The notes under the pieces are model-generated. The model was not told the origin of the DNA. It did not search any database and worked only from the letters and a program-made list of their open reading frames with translations. Position numbers and translations under genes: made by a program. A stretch of 64,000 nt of DNA from Bemisia tabaci (Eukaryota; Arthropoda; Insecta; Hemiptera; Aleyrodidae), in assembly GCF_918797505.1 (NCBI RefSeq), contig NC_092797.1, forward strand, positions 17,745,372 through 17,809,371, written 5' to 3'. Positions 12,015-22,379 of this stretch are shown here, piece by piece (the first letter of the stretch is position 1; each line of letters begins with the position of its first letter).

Positions 12015-15000
12015 AAGAAACTAAACCACAGATATCGATGAAACTTTTTGAAAAGGCCAACAATCCCTCTGACTGTTGAAAAACATCTTCGCTAGGAGCG
12101 CGAATGTGTCCCTTCATCCCCTAACACGCTCCCGCGCGCCCATCAGACCAGCTCGGTTTTTTAAATTTACCGCGCGAAAGGGCAACTTTAAGCTCGAATA
12201 TAAAAAAAACTAAACCACGGATTTCGATGAAACTTTTTGAAAACACGGATAATGTCGCCTATTATCGAAAAACATCTTCGCTGAGAGCGCGAATGAGTCC
12301 CTTCATCCCCTAACTCGCTCCCGCGCGCCCACCAGACCAGCTCGGTTTTTTAAATCTATCGCGCGAAAGGGCAACTTTAAGCTCGAATATAAAAAAAACT
12401 AAACCACGGATTTCAATGAAACTTTTTGAATACACGGATAATGTCGCCTATTATCGAAAAACATCTTCGCTTGGAGCGCGAATGTGTCCCTTCATCCCCT
12501 AACACGCTCCCGCGCGCCCATCAGACCAGCTCGGTTTTTTAAATTTACCGCGCGAAAGGGCAACTTTAAGCTCGAATATAAAAAAAACTAAACCACGGAT
12601 TTCAATGAAACTTTTTGAAAACACGGATAATGTCTCCAATGATCGAAAAACATCTTCGATGAGAGCGCGAATGAGTCCCTTCATCCCCTAACTCGCTCCC
12701 GCGCGCCCATCAGACCAGCTCGGTTTTTTAAATTTACCGCGCGAAAGGGCAACTTTAAGCTCGAATATAAAAAAAACTAAACCACGGATTTCGATGAAAC
12801 TTTTTGAAAAGGCCAACAATCCCTCTGACTGTTGAAAAACTTCTTAATTAGGAGCGCGAATGTGTCCCTTCATCCCCTAACACGCTCCCGCGCGTCCATC
12901 AGACCAGCTCGGTTTCTTAAATTTACGGCGCGAAAGGGCAACTTTAAGCTCGAATATAAAAAAACTAAACCACGGATTTCGATGAAACTTTTTGAAAACA
13001 CGGATAATGTCGCCTATTATCGAAAAACATCTTCGCTAGGAGCGCGAATGTGTCCCTTCATCCCCTAACACGCTCCCGCGCGCCCATCAGACCAGCTCGG
13101 TTTTTTAAATTTACCGCGCGAAAGGGCAACTTTAAGCTCGAATATAAAAAAAACTAAACCACGGATTTCAATGAAACTTTTTGAAAACACGGATAATGTC
13201 TCCAATTATCGAAAAACATCTTCGCTAGGAGCGCGAATGTGTCCCTTCATCCCCTAACACGCTCCCGCGCGCCCATCAGACCAGCTCGGTTTTTTAAATT
13301 TACCGCGCGAAAGGGCAACTTTAAGCTCGAATATAAAAAAAACTAAACCACGGATTTCGATGAAACTTTTTGAAAAGGCCAACAATCCCTCTGACTGTTG
13401 AAAAACTTTTTAATTAGGAGCGCGAATGTGTCCCTTCATCCCCTAACACGCTCCCGCGCGTCCATCAGACCAGCTCGGTTTTTTAAATTTACCGCGCGAA
13501 AGGGCAACTTTAAGCTCGAATATAAAAAAACTAAACCACGGATTTCGATGAAACTTTTTGAAAACACGGATAATGTCGCCTATTATCGAAAAACATCTTC
13601 GCTAGGAGCGCGAATGTGTCCCTTCATCCCCTAACACGCTCCCGCGCGCCCATCAGACCAGCTCGGTTTTTTAAATTTACCGCGCGAAAGGGCAACTTTA
13701 AGCTCGAATATAAAAAAAACTAAACCACGGATTTCGATGAAACTTTTTGAAAACACGGATAATGTCGCCTATTATCGAAAAACATCTTCGCTGAGAGCGC
13801 GAATGAGTCCCTTCATCCCCTAACTCGCTCCCGCGCGCCCACCAGACCAGCTCGGTTTTTTAAATCTATCGCGCGAAAGGGCAACTTTAAGCTCGAATAT
13901 AAAAAAAACTAAACCACGGATTTCGATGAAACTTTTTGAATACACGGATAATGTCGCCTATTATCGAAAAACATCTTCGCTTGGAGCGCGAATGTGTCCC
14001 TTCATCCCCTAACACGCTCCCGCGCGTCCATCAGACCAGCTCGGTTTTTTAAATTTACCGCGCGAAAGGGCAACTTTAAGCTCGAATATAAAAAAACTAA
14101 ACCACGGATTTCGATGAAACTTTTTGAAAACACGGATAATGTCGCCTTTTATCGAAAAACATCTTCGCTAGGAGCGCGAATGTGTCCCTTCATCCCCTAA
14201 CACGCTCCCGCGCGCCCATCAGACCAGCTCGGTTTTTTAAATTTACCGCGCGAAAGGGCAACTTTAAGCTCGAATATAAAAAAACTAAACCACGGATTTC
14301 GATGAAACTTTTTGAAAACACGGATAATGTCGCCTATTATCGAAAAACATCTTCGCTAGGAGCGCGAATGTGTCCCTTCATCCCCTAACACGCTCCCGCG
14401 CGCCCATCAGACCAGCTCGGTTTTTTAAATTTACCACGCGAAAGGGCAACTTTAAGCTCGAATATAAAAAAAACTAAACCACGGATTTCGATGAAACTTT
14501 TTGAAAAGGCCAACAATCCCTCTGACTGTTGAAAAACTTCTTAATTAGGAGCGCGAATGTGTCCCTTCATCCCCTAACACGCTCCCGCGCGTCCATCAGA
14601 CCAGCTCGGTTTTTTAAATTTACCGCGCGAAAGGGCAACTTTAAGCTCGAATATAAAAAAACTAAACCACGGATTTCGATGAAACTTTTTGAAAACACGG
14701 ATAATGTCGCCTATTATCGAAAAACATCTTCGCTAGGAGCGCGAATGTGTCCCTTCATCCCCTAACACGCTCCCGCGCGCCCATCAGACCAGCTCGGTTT
14801 TTTAAATTTACCGCGCGAAAGGGCAACTTTAAGCTCGAATATAAAAAAAACTAAACCACGGATTTCGATGAAACTTTTTGAAAAGGCCAACAATCCCTCT
14901 GACTGTTGAAAAACTTCTTAATTAGGAGCGCGAATGTGTCCCTTCATCCCCTAACACGCTCCCGCGCGTCCATCAGACCAGCTCGGTTTCTTAAATTTAC

Positions 15001-16310
15001 GGCGCGAAAGGGCAACTTTAAGCTCGAATATAAAAAAACTAAACCACGGATTTCGATGAAACTTTTTGAAAACACGGATAATGTCGCCTATTATCGAAAA
15101 ACATCTTCGCTAGGAGCGCGAATGTGTCCCTTCATCCCCTAACACGCTCCCGCGCGCCCATCAGACCAGCTCGGTTTTTTAAATTTACCGCGCGAAAGGG
15201 CAACTTTAAGCTCGAATATAAAAAAACTAAACCACGGATTTCGATGAAACTTTTTGAAAACACGGATAATGTCGCCTATTATCGAAAAACATCTTCGCTA
15301 GGAGCGCGAATGTGTCCCTTCATCCCCTAACACGCTCCCGCGCGCCCATCAGACCAGCTCGGTTTTTTAAATTTACCGCGCGAAAGGGCAACTTTAAGCT
15401 CGAATATAAAAAAACTAAACCACGGATTTCGATGAAACTTTTTGAAAACACGGATAATGTCGCCTATTATCGAAAAACATCTTCGCTAGGAGCGCGAATG
15501 TGTCCCTTCATCCCCTAACACGCTCCTGCGCGCCCATCAGACCAGCTCGGTTTTTTAAATTTACCGCGCGAAAGGGCAACTTTAAGCTCGAATATAAAAA
15601 AAACTAAACCACGGATTTCAATGAAACTTTTTGAAAACACGGATAATGTCTCCAATTATCGAAAAACATCTTCGATGAGAGCGCGAATGAGTCCCTTCAT
15701 CCCCTAACTCGCTCCCGCGCGCCCACCAGACCAGCTTGGATTCTTGGATTTACTGCGATATATACGCAACTTTAAAGGCAAATAATAAAAAAAGAAAACA
15801 ACGGATTTCAATGAAACATTTTGAAAACACGGATAATGTCTCCAAGTATCGAAAAACATCTTCGCTAGGAGCGCGAAAGTGTCCCTTCGTCCCCTAACAC
15901 GCTCCCGCGCGCCCACCAGACCAGCTCGGTTTTTTAAATCTACCGCGCGAAAGGGCAACTTTAGGGTCCAATATAAAAGAAAAAAAACCACGGATTTCGC
16001 TGATACTTTTGGAAAACACAGATAATAACTCGAAATTAGAAGAAAAAAATTCGCTGAGACCCCCCCACCACCCCTTCGACCCCTAAGATGCTACCGCGCC
16101 CGTATCAGACGGGCTCGGATTTTTTAATTTACCGCGCGTAAGTGCAACTTTAAGGTCCAATATAAAAGAAAAAAAACCACGGATTTCGATGATACTTTTG
16201 GAAAACACAGATACTAACTCGAAATTTGAAGAAAAAAATTCGCTGAGACCCCCCCCCCCCCCCCCCACCCCTTCAGCCCCTAAGTTGCTACAACAGGACA
16301 GATTGCCTAA
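12015..16310 (+). repeat. 188-bp satellite array, left arm of the foldback-like element
   Basis: About 21 tandem monomers of ~188 bp to ~15990, then two or three diverged monomers to ~16310. Each unit has a block ATTTCRATGAAACTTTTTGA, a block ATCTTCGCTAGGAGCGCGAA, CATCCCCTAACACGCTCC, ATCAGACCAGCTCGG, and TTTACCGCGCGAAAGGGC. Two types alternate irregularly: type A (AACACGGATAATGTCGCC) and type B (GGCCAACAATCCCTCTGACTG). Type B starts near 12054, 12811, 13377, 14507 and 14885, spacings of 4, 3, 6 and 2 monomers. Repeated 68-78-codon ORFs here are by-products of the repeat and are not genes. Confidence 0.95.
16251..16266 (+). repeat. C homopolymer run at the inner edge of the left array
   Basis: A run of C broken by a single A just after. 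Equivalent shorter C/G runs mark other inner monomers (16061 and the 22500, 22700 and 22890 regions in the right arm), so it is part of the diverged monomer. Confidence 0.8.
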
Positions 16311-16410
16311 GAATTAGTATGTCCAAACCAAGAGTGCTGAGATAGGCAAGGGAGGACACGCCCCCTGATCAAATAGGTAAGTGAAAAGTGAGGATGCGCC
16401 CCTTAATCAG

Positions 16411-16752
16411 AACCAACAGCTTGTAAAAGGAGGAATAAGATCCTATGTAGTCGAGGCAGAGAATGCGCTGGCGGTGTACAAGATTCTGAAAAACTTCACC
16501 ATTATACAAGTGGCATGCACTGGCTTGCAAGTTGTTCAACATTTTGAGTACTTGCTTACCTGCATGCATTTATAGCATGTGATAGAAAATGTACCGCCTG
16601 ACAAATCCTCACTTAAGAGTCACATTTGCTGTTTTCAGTTTATTTATATCATTGAAGGTGGAGAAGGACAAGAACCAAGCTGGCAGATTTGTGCCGATCT
16701 TCAAAGAGCATTAACTGATTTTTTGGCAACCACTCAGAATGACATGAATTGA
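16411..16752 (+). pseudogene. Exon-like segments of an unrecognised captured gene inside the element core
   Basis: Two short open segments look like coding exons. From 16411, after a CAG, the frame reads NQQLVKGGIRSYVVEAENAL and then AVYKILKNFTII before losing coding character. From 16639, after a pyrimidine-rich GCTGTTTTCAG, 37 codons read FIYIIEGGEGQEPSWQ, ICADLQRALTDFLATTQ and NDMN before TGA. Both have ordinary protein-like composition. I do not recognise the family. Either host exons were captured by the element or this is the remnant of a nested transposon gene. Confidence 0.3.
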
Positions 16753-16807
16753 TAGAAGATGCAAAACCAGAATGATGAAAAATACCAAACGGTCTCATTG
16801 AGCCGTT

Positions 16808-17640
16808 TCATGGGACCTATGCAATGATCGCGAATAAAAAAAAAAATGCCTCGTCAGATCTCCCTGAAACTTTTTCAGGGACTTAAGACCGTTCCCTCGA
16901 ATAAGAAAATTGCAGTCACAAAGAGGAGAATCGGTTCCTTCGACCCTGAAATCCCGATTTTGGTACCATCAGAACGATTTTTCGGCCGTTTATTCGTGGC
17001 ATCGTTACAAAAATCGCGAATAAAAAAAATTGCTCTTCAGACTTCCCTGAAACTTTTTCAGGGGCTCCATACCGATCCTTGGAAAAGATAAACATCTTTC
17101 GCTAAGAGAAGAATCGATTCCTTTCGGCCCTGAAATCCCGTTCTTGCCGCCATCAGAACGATTATTGAGCCGTTTCACGGGACCTATGCAATGATCGCGG
17201 ATAAAAAAAAGATGCCTCGTCAGATCTCCCTGAAACTTTTTCAAGGACTTAAGACCGTTCCCTCGAATAAGAAAATTGCAGTCACAAAGAGAGGAATCGG
17301 TTCCTTCGACCCTGAAATCCCGTTCTTGCCGCCATCAGAACGATTTTTCGGCCGTTTATTCGTGGCATCGTTACAAAAATGTTTCATGGGACCTATATGC
17401 ATCGCGAATAAAAAAAAAAATGGCTCGTCACATTTCCCTGGAACTTTTTCAGGGGCTCCAAACCAATCCTTGGGGACGAAAAACATATTTTGCTTAGAGA
17501 AGAATCGATTCCTTCGGCCCTGAAATCCCGTTCTTGCCGCCATCAGAACGATTATTGAGCCGTTTCACGGGACCTATGCAATGATCGCGAATAAAAAAAA
17601 ATGCCTCGTCAGATCTCCCTGAAACTTTCTCAGGGTTCAT
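16808..17640 (+). repeat. Second tandem array, ~185-bp monomers arranged as dimers
   Basis: The motif GGGACCTATGCAATGATCGCG recurs near 16814, 17179 and 17569, about 370-390 bp apart, and each interval holds two related ~185-bp units (CCCTGAAACTTTTTCAGGG, AGAATCGRTTCC, CCCTGAAATCCCG, CATCAGAACGATT). The order of GAAACTTTTTCA, AACATCTTTCGCTAAGAG and CATCAGAACGA parallels the 188-bp arm satellite, so the arrays look like distant relatives. Confidence 0.85.
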
Positions 17641-17701
17641 TATATCCCAGTTATTATAAATATATTATTATAAATATATATCGTACTTTTTTTATGACCT
17701 A

Positions 17702-17963
17702 CATTTGGACCGAGTTTAACAGAAAGGTACCAAGCCACATCAGGTATTGCCAAATTTAACTGGGCAATATAATTTTTTACGAGAGAATGTTTGTGCGAAT
17801 TCCTTTGAGATTTTCAAGGTATTTGCTTCAAACTATGGAGAATTCTCACTGCAATTTGCACGGAAATTCGCAGAACCGTTTTCACGTAAAAAATAAAATT
17901 GCCCAATTTAATTTGGCAATAGCTGATGTGGCTTGGTTCCTCTCTGTTTAACGCAGTCCATTT
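17702..17963. mobile_element. Nested MITE, AACCAAGCCACATCAG family
   Basis: Inverted ends: TTTAACAGAAAGGTACCAAG at the left and its near inverse (CTTGGTTCCTCTCTGTTTAA) at the right, followed by paired TATTGCCAAATTTAACTGGG and inverse. No ORF. It lies in the core of the foldback-like element. Confidence 0.7.
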
Positions 17964-18845
17964 GTCAACTCAGGGCGTGATCGATGCTCTTTGAGCGAAA
18001 ATTCCCGAAAATTACGAGGTCGTCCCGTCTGCAATAGATAGATATTTCTTCGAAATCTACCCAAAACGCTGTCCATATGAGCATTAAACAAGCTATTTTA
18101 AATTTCAACATAATGTGTTTTCGTAAGAACTAACGTAAAATTAAGTCGCAGCTCTCACAATTAGCACAGCAGCACTGTATTAAACTCACGAGTCGAATAG
18201 AGCGAGTCGAATGAGAATGATGCGTTTTCGTAACGGCTAAGTAAAATTTTCTCGGTGGAGGATGGCCCGGCGGAAGAACAGCTGAGTCGGACTGCGAGGA
18301 TTTCGGCGTTGCCATGGGGCCCGAGCTACTGACTCATCGAAGAGGTGCAAAGGAAAAATAACGAGTACTAGTCTGAGACTGATGTTTCGAGGTTTAGAGA
18401 CAATTTAGCATTATCCTTTGCAGATTTAAATCAAATTTCTCGGGCGGAAAGGCCTCCTACCGTTTTTATTGTGTTTTTAGTGTGATTTTATTGGTACTCA
18501 ACAAGGATGTGCCAATGTTCCACAAGTTTTTACTACATACTTTTATAATTTTTTATTTTGATGATAGAAATACCCCCCCCCCCCCAGTTAAGTAATTTTT
18601 TTCGGGGGAAGGGGGGTGGGGTCATTAAGGAATTAGCTTTAAGAGTAGTTCCGCAAAGGCCGCAGAGTGCACGCAGACACCCTGAGTAATTAGGTAGGTA
18701 CAAATCGTTACCTGCGTAATGTAACGATTATATTGTTCTTGATTTTTAAAATACGGAATTTCAGTGCTACCGCGATACAGTCGTCCATACTACGTTACCA
18801 AGGAATAAGGCGGAATGAGCATTCGAGAGTTGTCATATTTTACTC
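17964..18845. other. Element core without recognisable gene
   Basis: Mixed sequence including a C run near 18572-18586 facing a G-rich stretch (18602-18621). No supported ORF, tRNA or transposase. A 61-codon frame on the minus strand at 18130-18315 has no features that argue for a gene. Confidence 0.4.
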
Positions 18846-18994
18846 ATTGGCGGATCTAGCGATTTTGCAACACCGGGTTTCCTCCTATTAAACCTATGCC
18901 GGAGCACCTGACCTGGCCCCTCCAAAAATCGATACATTTCCATAGGCTTAAAAGGAGAAAAACAAGGTTGCCAAATTGCTATATCCGCCTCTGA
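18846..18994. mobile_element. Nested short inverted-repeat element, GGCGGATCTAGC-ended
   Basis: TTGGCGGATCTAGCGATTTT..CCTATTAAACCTATG at the left pairs with CATAGGCTTAAAAGG..GCTATATCCGCCTC at the right over about 55 bp. The borders are approximate. Confidence 0.6.
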
Positions 18995-19089
18995 TTTTAC
19001 TGCGATAAAATGTTAATTTTTGCAGAAAGTTACATCTTGTTATTTGTTGAAATGTTCACATTTTTTAGATTATCTCTTATATAAAGTTA

Positions 19090-20108
19090 TACGATTTACC
19101 CCGCGACCCCCAGAACATCGGTCCCCGCCACGCCGTCCCAGCGCGTCCCGCGCCCTTGATGTTCGTTCGGCGGACCCCCCGCGGCCGGGTCTCCGTTCTC
19201 CCCGCGGGTTTTCCCGTTCTACGGGCCCCGGGGGTGGATCCGTTTTTCGCCCGTCCCTCGGCCTGGCGCGCGTCTTTCCGGTCGCGCTTCTACGTGCGGT
19301 CGCGTCCCGGCTATCGGCTCCTTGTCCCTCCGGCCGTTTCGTTTCTTTGCGAATCGGGGGGGGGGGGGGGCGCGGTGCCCCTCGGACCGTTCCGTCGGCC
19401 GATTCCTTGTAACGGTCACTTCGTACCTCCCCGTTCGTCCCCCGGGCTCGGGGTTCCGTCTGCGGACGGGTCCTACTGTGCCGACGTCCGATAAGGTCGG
19501 ATTTCGGATCCGGCGACGCGGGAGGGGCGCTGGGGCCCCGCGACCGTTTTCGGAAAAACCGCCACCGCTCCCGTCACGTTTGGCCCGCGGCCTGGGGTTT
19601 CGGTCAGCGGGGGCCCCCGGCCGGCCGGCGTCCCGTCCCCGCTGAATTTTCGACCCCGAACTCCCGGGGTGGGCGTGGTGCCCCTCGGACCGTTTCGTCG
19701 GTCGATTCCTTGTAACGGTCACTTCGTGCCTCCCCGTTCGTCCCGCGGGCTCGTGGTTCCGTCGGCGGACGGGTCCTACGGTGCCGACGTCCGATAAGGT
19801 CGGGTATCGTGATCCGGCGATCCAAGGAGGCGCTGGTGCCCTTCGAACGTTTCTGGGAAATTCGTTTCTGCGCCCTCCTCGTCGGTCGATCGGGGCCGCG
19901 TTTTTGCCGTGCGGTCCCTTCATTCGTTGCGCGTTCGGCGGAGCTGGCCTTCGGCCGGCATTGGCCGGGGGGGGGGGGGGGGGGGGGCGCCGCAAGTCCC
20001 TCCGCGTAGGCGTCGCGGCTACTCTGATCGTCTACTCTGCAACGACGACCGGAGCTCGGTCGCCCTTTTGTTGTATACGGAACGAGCGTTTCTACGGCTA
20101 CCGTCCCG
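19090..20108 (+). repeat. GC-rich island with a 303-bp tandem duplication
   Basis: About 1 kb of very GC-rich sequence in an otherwise AT-rich window. The block from GTGCCCCTCGGACCG at 19375 to about 19560 is repeated from 19678 to about 19862 (offset 303 bp): TTCCTTGTAACGGTCACTTC, ACGGGTCCTAC and GCCGACGTCCGATAAGGTCG occur in both. G runs sit at 19358-19370 and about 19968-19987. The long ORFs here on both strands follow from base composition. Composition and subrepeats resemble ribosomal DNA spacer, but no rRNA gene sequence is recognised, so the origin is open. Confidence 0.7.
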
Positions 20109-20486
20109 ATAGACCAATTTAGTGGTGACGTCACGGAGCGATATTGTTGGTTCGATATCTCGAAAGTCGAAATGTGCCCCAACAAACAAACATAACCTCC
20201 AAAATGAACAATTGACGAAATAATGCTAAAACTGCCTGAAACTAAAAAATTGCTCCATGGGACTTTAAAATTATGAAAGCTAGCCATTTACAAAAACGTT
20301 CGAGATCACAATCACAAGAATTGATTGTATAATAAGCTCGTAATATCAGTGACAGTCATAAAGCGAATCCTCCTACCCCCCCTGCCTAAATCCCGCAGAT
20401 TCCTTATGTTCGTTTGTTGGGGCACGTTTCGACTTTCGAGATATCGAAATTAAATCGAGATGTGACGTCACACTAAATTGGTCTAT
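20109..20486. mobile_element. Nested MITE with ATAGACCAATTTAGTG ends carrying TGACGTCA
   Basis: ATAGACCAATTTAGTG at 20109 is inverted at 20471-20486. TGACGTCA follows in both arms (20126-20133 and 20463-20470), then TCGATATCTCGAAAGTCGAAA and GCCCCAACAAAC with inverses. No ORF. Confidence 0.75.
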
Positions 20487-20951
20487 TGTTCGAGTGTTGC
20501 GGTGTTGCCGGATCTTTCTCAGCGGTCGGAGAGTTCTGTTCGTGTACATTCGTGTGGAAACGGGAAATTCCGCAACTGCTCACATATGTTTTTTTTGTCA
20601 TTTTATTTTTACGTTATTCATATGAAATTTCCATCCTGCGAATTTCCATCGCCAACTGTTTGGTGCTCAGTCGGGAGCATCGAGGTTTCCTTTCTGCAGA
20701 CTCGCCGCACTTCCCACGCGCCGAAGAATTTTCTGTCAACCCTAGCCTTTCGTGCCAAGCAGGAATCTTTTTAACTCAAACCAACTTTAACGCCCTTATT
20801 TTAAAAAAGAAAATAAATAATATTGTCACACCCCGCCAAGAAAATCATTGTTGAACAATTTCTGGCAAATTCTCATGGAATATTCACGTTAATGTTTAGG
20901 GCCAATGCGGGCGGGACCCCTATAAATTCGATTTTAAAGTTGACATTTTGC
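20487..20951. other. Element core between two MITEs, no gene recognised
   Basis: Contains overlapping 98- and 122-codon frames (20478-20854) in different phases with no recognisable domain and no splice context. I see nothing further that can be supported. Confidence 0.35.
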
Positions 20952-20955
20952 ATAG

Positions 20956-21208
20956 CGACGGTGAAACTACCAAACCACGTATCTCGGTTTGCGACGTCGC
21001 AGACTTCCTGTCATACTTTATTTTTTAAATGATAAACTACTGAACGTCCAGTCTTGAAAATTTCTGTGATTTTTCCTCTTTGTGCGGAGAAAATTCTGTG
21101 AAAATTTCAAGGAATGATATTGATTTGGTCTACTTCAAAAAAATAAAATGCGAGCGTAGATTTTTAAACACCGCAAACGAGATACGTGGTTTGGTAGTTT
21201 CACCGTCG
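20956..21208. mobile_element. 253-bp MITE, copy 1 (CGACGGTGAAACTACC ends)
   Basis: Terminal inverted repeats of about 30 bp, CGACGGTGAAACTACCAAAC at the left and its inverse at 21180-21208. Flanked by ATAG on both sides (20952-20955 and 21209-21212), a 4-bp target duplication. The interior is shared with copy 2. Confidence 0.85.
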
Positions 21209-21400
21209 ATAGGGCTTTTCAATGGTCTATAAAGTGATTTCAGGCCGGAGGGCACCGATTTTCTAAATTCGTTTTTTGATATTTGTTTTGTATGAAGCTG
21301 ATTCGTCTAAATTTGAAGATTTCCGAATAGTATCTCAAGATGATGTCGAAGCCATTCACATATTCGGTAGGGATGGATTTGTATGTGAATGTTCCTATAT

Positions 21401-21653
21401 CGACGGTGAAACTACCAAACCACGTATCTCGGTTAGCGACGTCGCAGACTTCCTGTCATACTTTATTTTTTAAATGAAAAGCTACTTAACGTCCAGTCTT
21501 GAAAATTTCCGTGATTTTTCCTCTTCGTGCGGAGAAAATTCTGTGAAAATTTCAAGGAATGATATTGATTTGGTTTACTTCAAAAAAATAAAATGTGAGC
21601 GGAGATTTTTAAACACCGCAAACGAGATACGTGGTTTGGTAGTTTCACCGTCG
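21401..21653. mobile_element. 253-bp MITE, copy 2
   Basis: Same length and nearly identical to copy 1 (e.g. GACGTCGCAGACTTCCTGTC, GGAATGATATTGATTTGGT), flanked by ATAT on both sides (21397-21400 and 21654-21657). It lies only 192 bp after copy 1, in the same orientation. The two different 4-bp duplications show two separate insertions. Confidence 0.85.
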
Positions 21654-22099
21654 ATATGTGATCATTCTTTTTTTATATGTATGTTTTTTTCCTTTTGGAA
21701 TTGCTCGGATTGCGGACGGAAATTTTTCCTTGCAGTATGGCAATGAAAACGTCCTTACGTCATTGCCGTACTTCTCTGCTTTAACATGATTTTTTGGAGT
21801 AACTATTTCTACGAATCACCTCAACTAAATAAAGTGCCAACATTTTCAACTATCAAATTTCAAACTATCAAAATGTCCAAGAATGACAAAAATGATTATA
21901 ATATACCTATAATGTAATAAAATTTACACGCTCTAATCATTTAATTTGTACTACCTTTATGTTATGTACCTACATGTTATACTATTTTTGTAATACATTT
22001 TGCAAACATGCTTTTCAATTCATTCTGCAACATTTCATTCCCACGTGGTAATAATGATTTATAATGCCTATAATCCATTATAATGCATTATAATAGTAA

Positions 22100-22227
22100 T
22101 GCCGCATTATAATGTCGTATAATACATCGCAACGATTCATGTCCTACTGATTATTGATTATTGTGAGATGAATTCTGTTTTCTCTGATTGTATGTTTCAT
22201 ACGTGCGAAGCACGTACGGGTCGCTAG
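22100..22227 (+). mobile_element. Probable Helitron 3' terminus
   Basis: A hairpin ACGTGC-GAA-GCACGT (22201-22215) is followed after 8 bases by CTAG (22224-22227) and then T. This is the canonical Helitron 3' end: a short GC hairpin, CTRR, insertion before T. The AT-rich stretch upstream (repeated TATAATG words, 21890-22140) would be internal. The 5' TC end was not located, so the start given is arbitrary. Confidence 0.6.
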
Positions 22228-22379
22228 TGTTGTGAATAAAATGGTCTGAAAAGTTGGAGGCAAATTATGCAGAATTTTTCCAGTAAATTCGTTTTTTACG
22301 GGAAAAAATTTGGCAACGTCTGAAGACTCATACGAGGTTTTTCCTCAGCACGGCAATATAGCAATCGAGGATTGACGGC

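Noticed and set aside
12832..15518. Repeated 68-78-codon ORFs (beginning MKNFLIRSANVSLHPL or MSLHPL)
   Set aside because: They recur with the satellite period, and the 188-bp unit is not a multiple of three so each monomer shifts frame. They show no gene context. The mirrored ORFs at 23846-24811 arise the same way.
12015..16310. CRISPR-like array
   Set aside because: Direct repeats are contiguous 188-bp monomers without unique spacers, in a eukaryotic genome: this is a satellite.
19219..20287. Long ORFs of 227-258 codons on the minus strand in the GC-rich island
   Set aside because: They are Pro/Arg/Gly/Ala-rich with overlapping long frames on both strands, as expected from GC-rich sequence with few stops. 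They cross a duplication and G runs.
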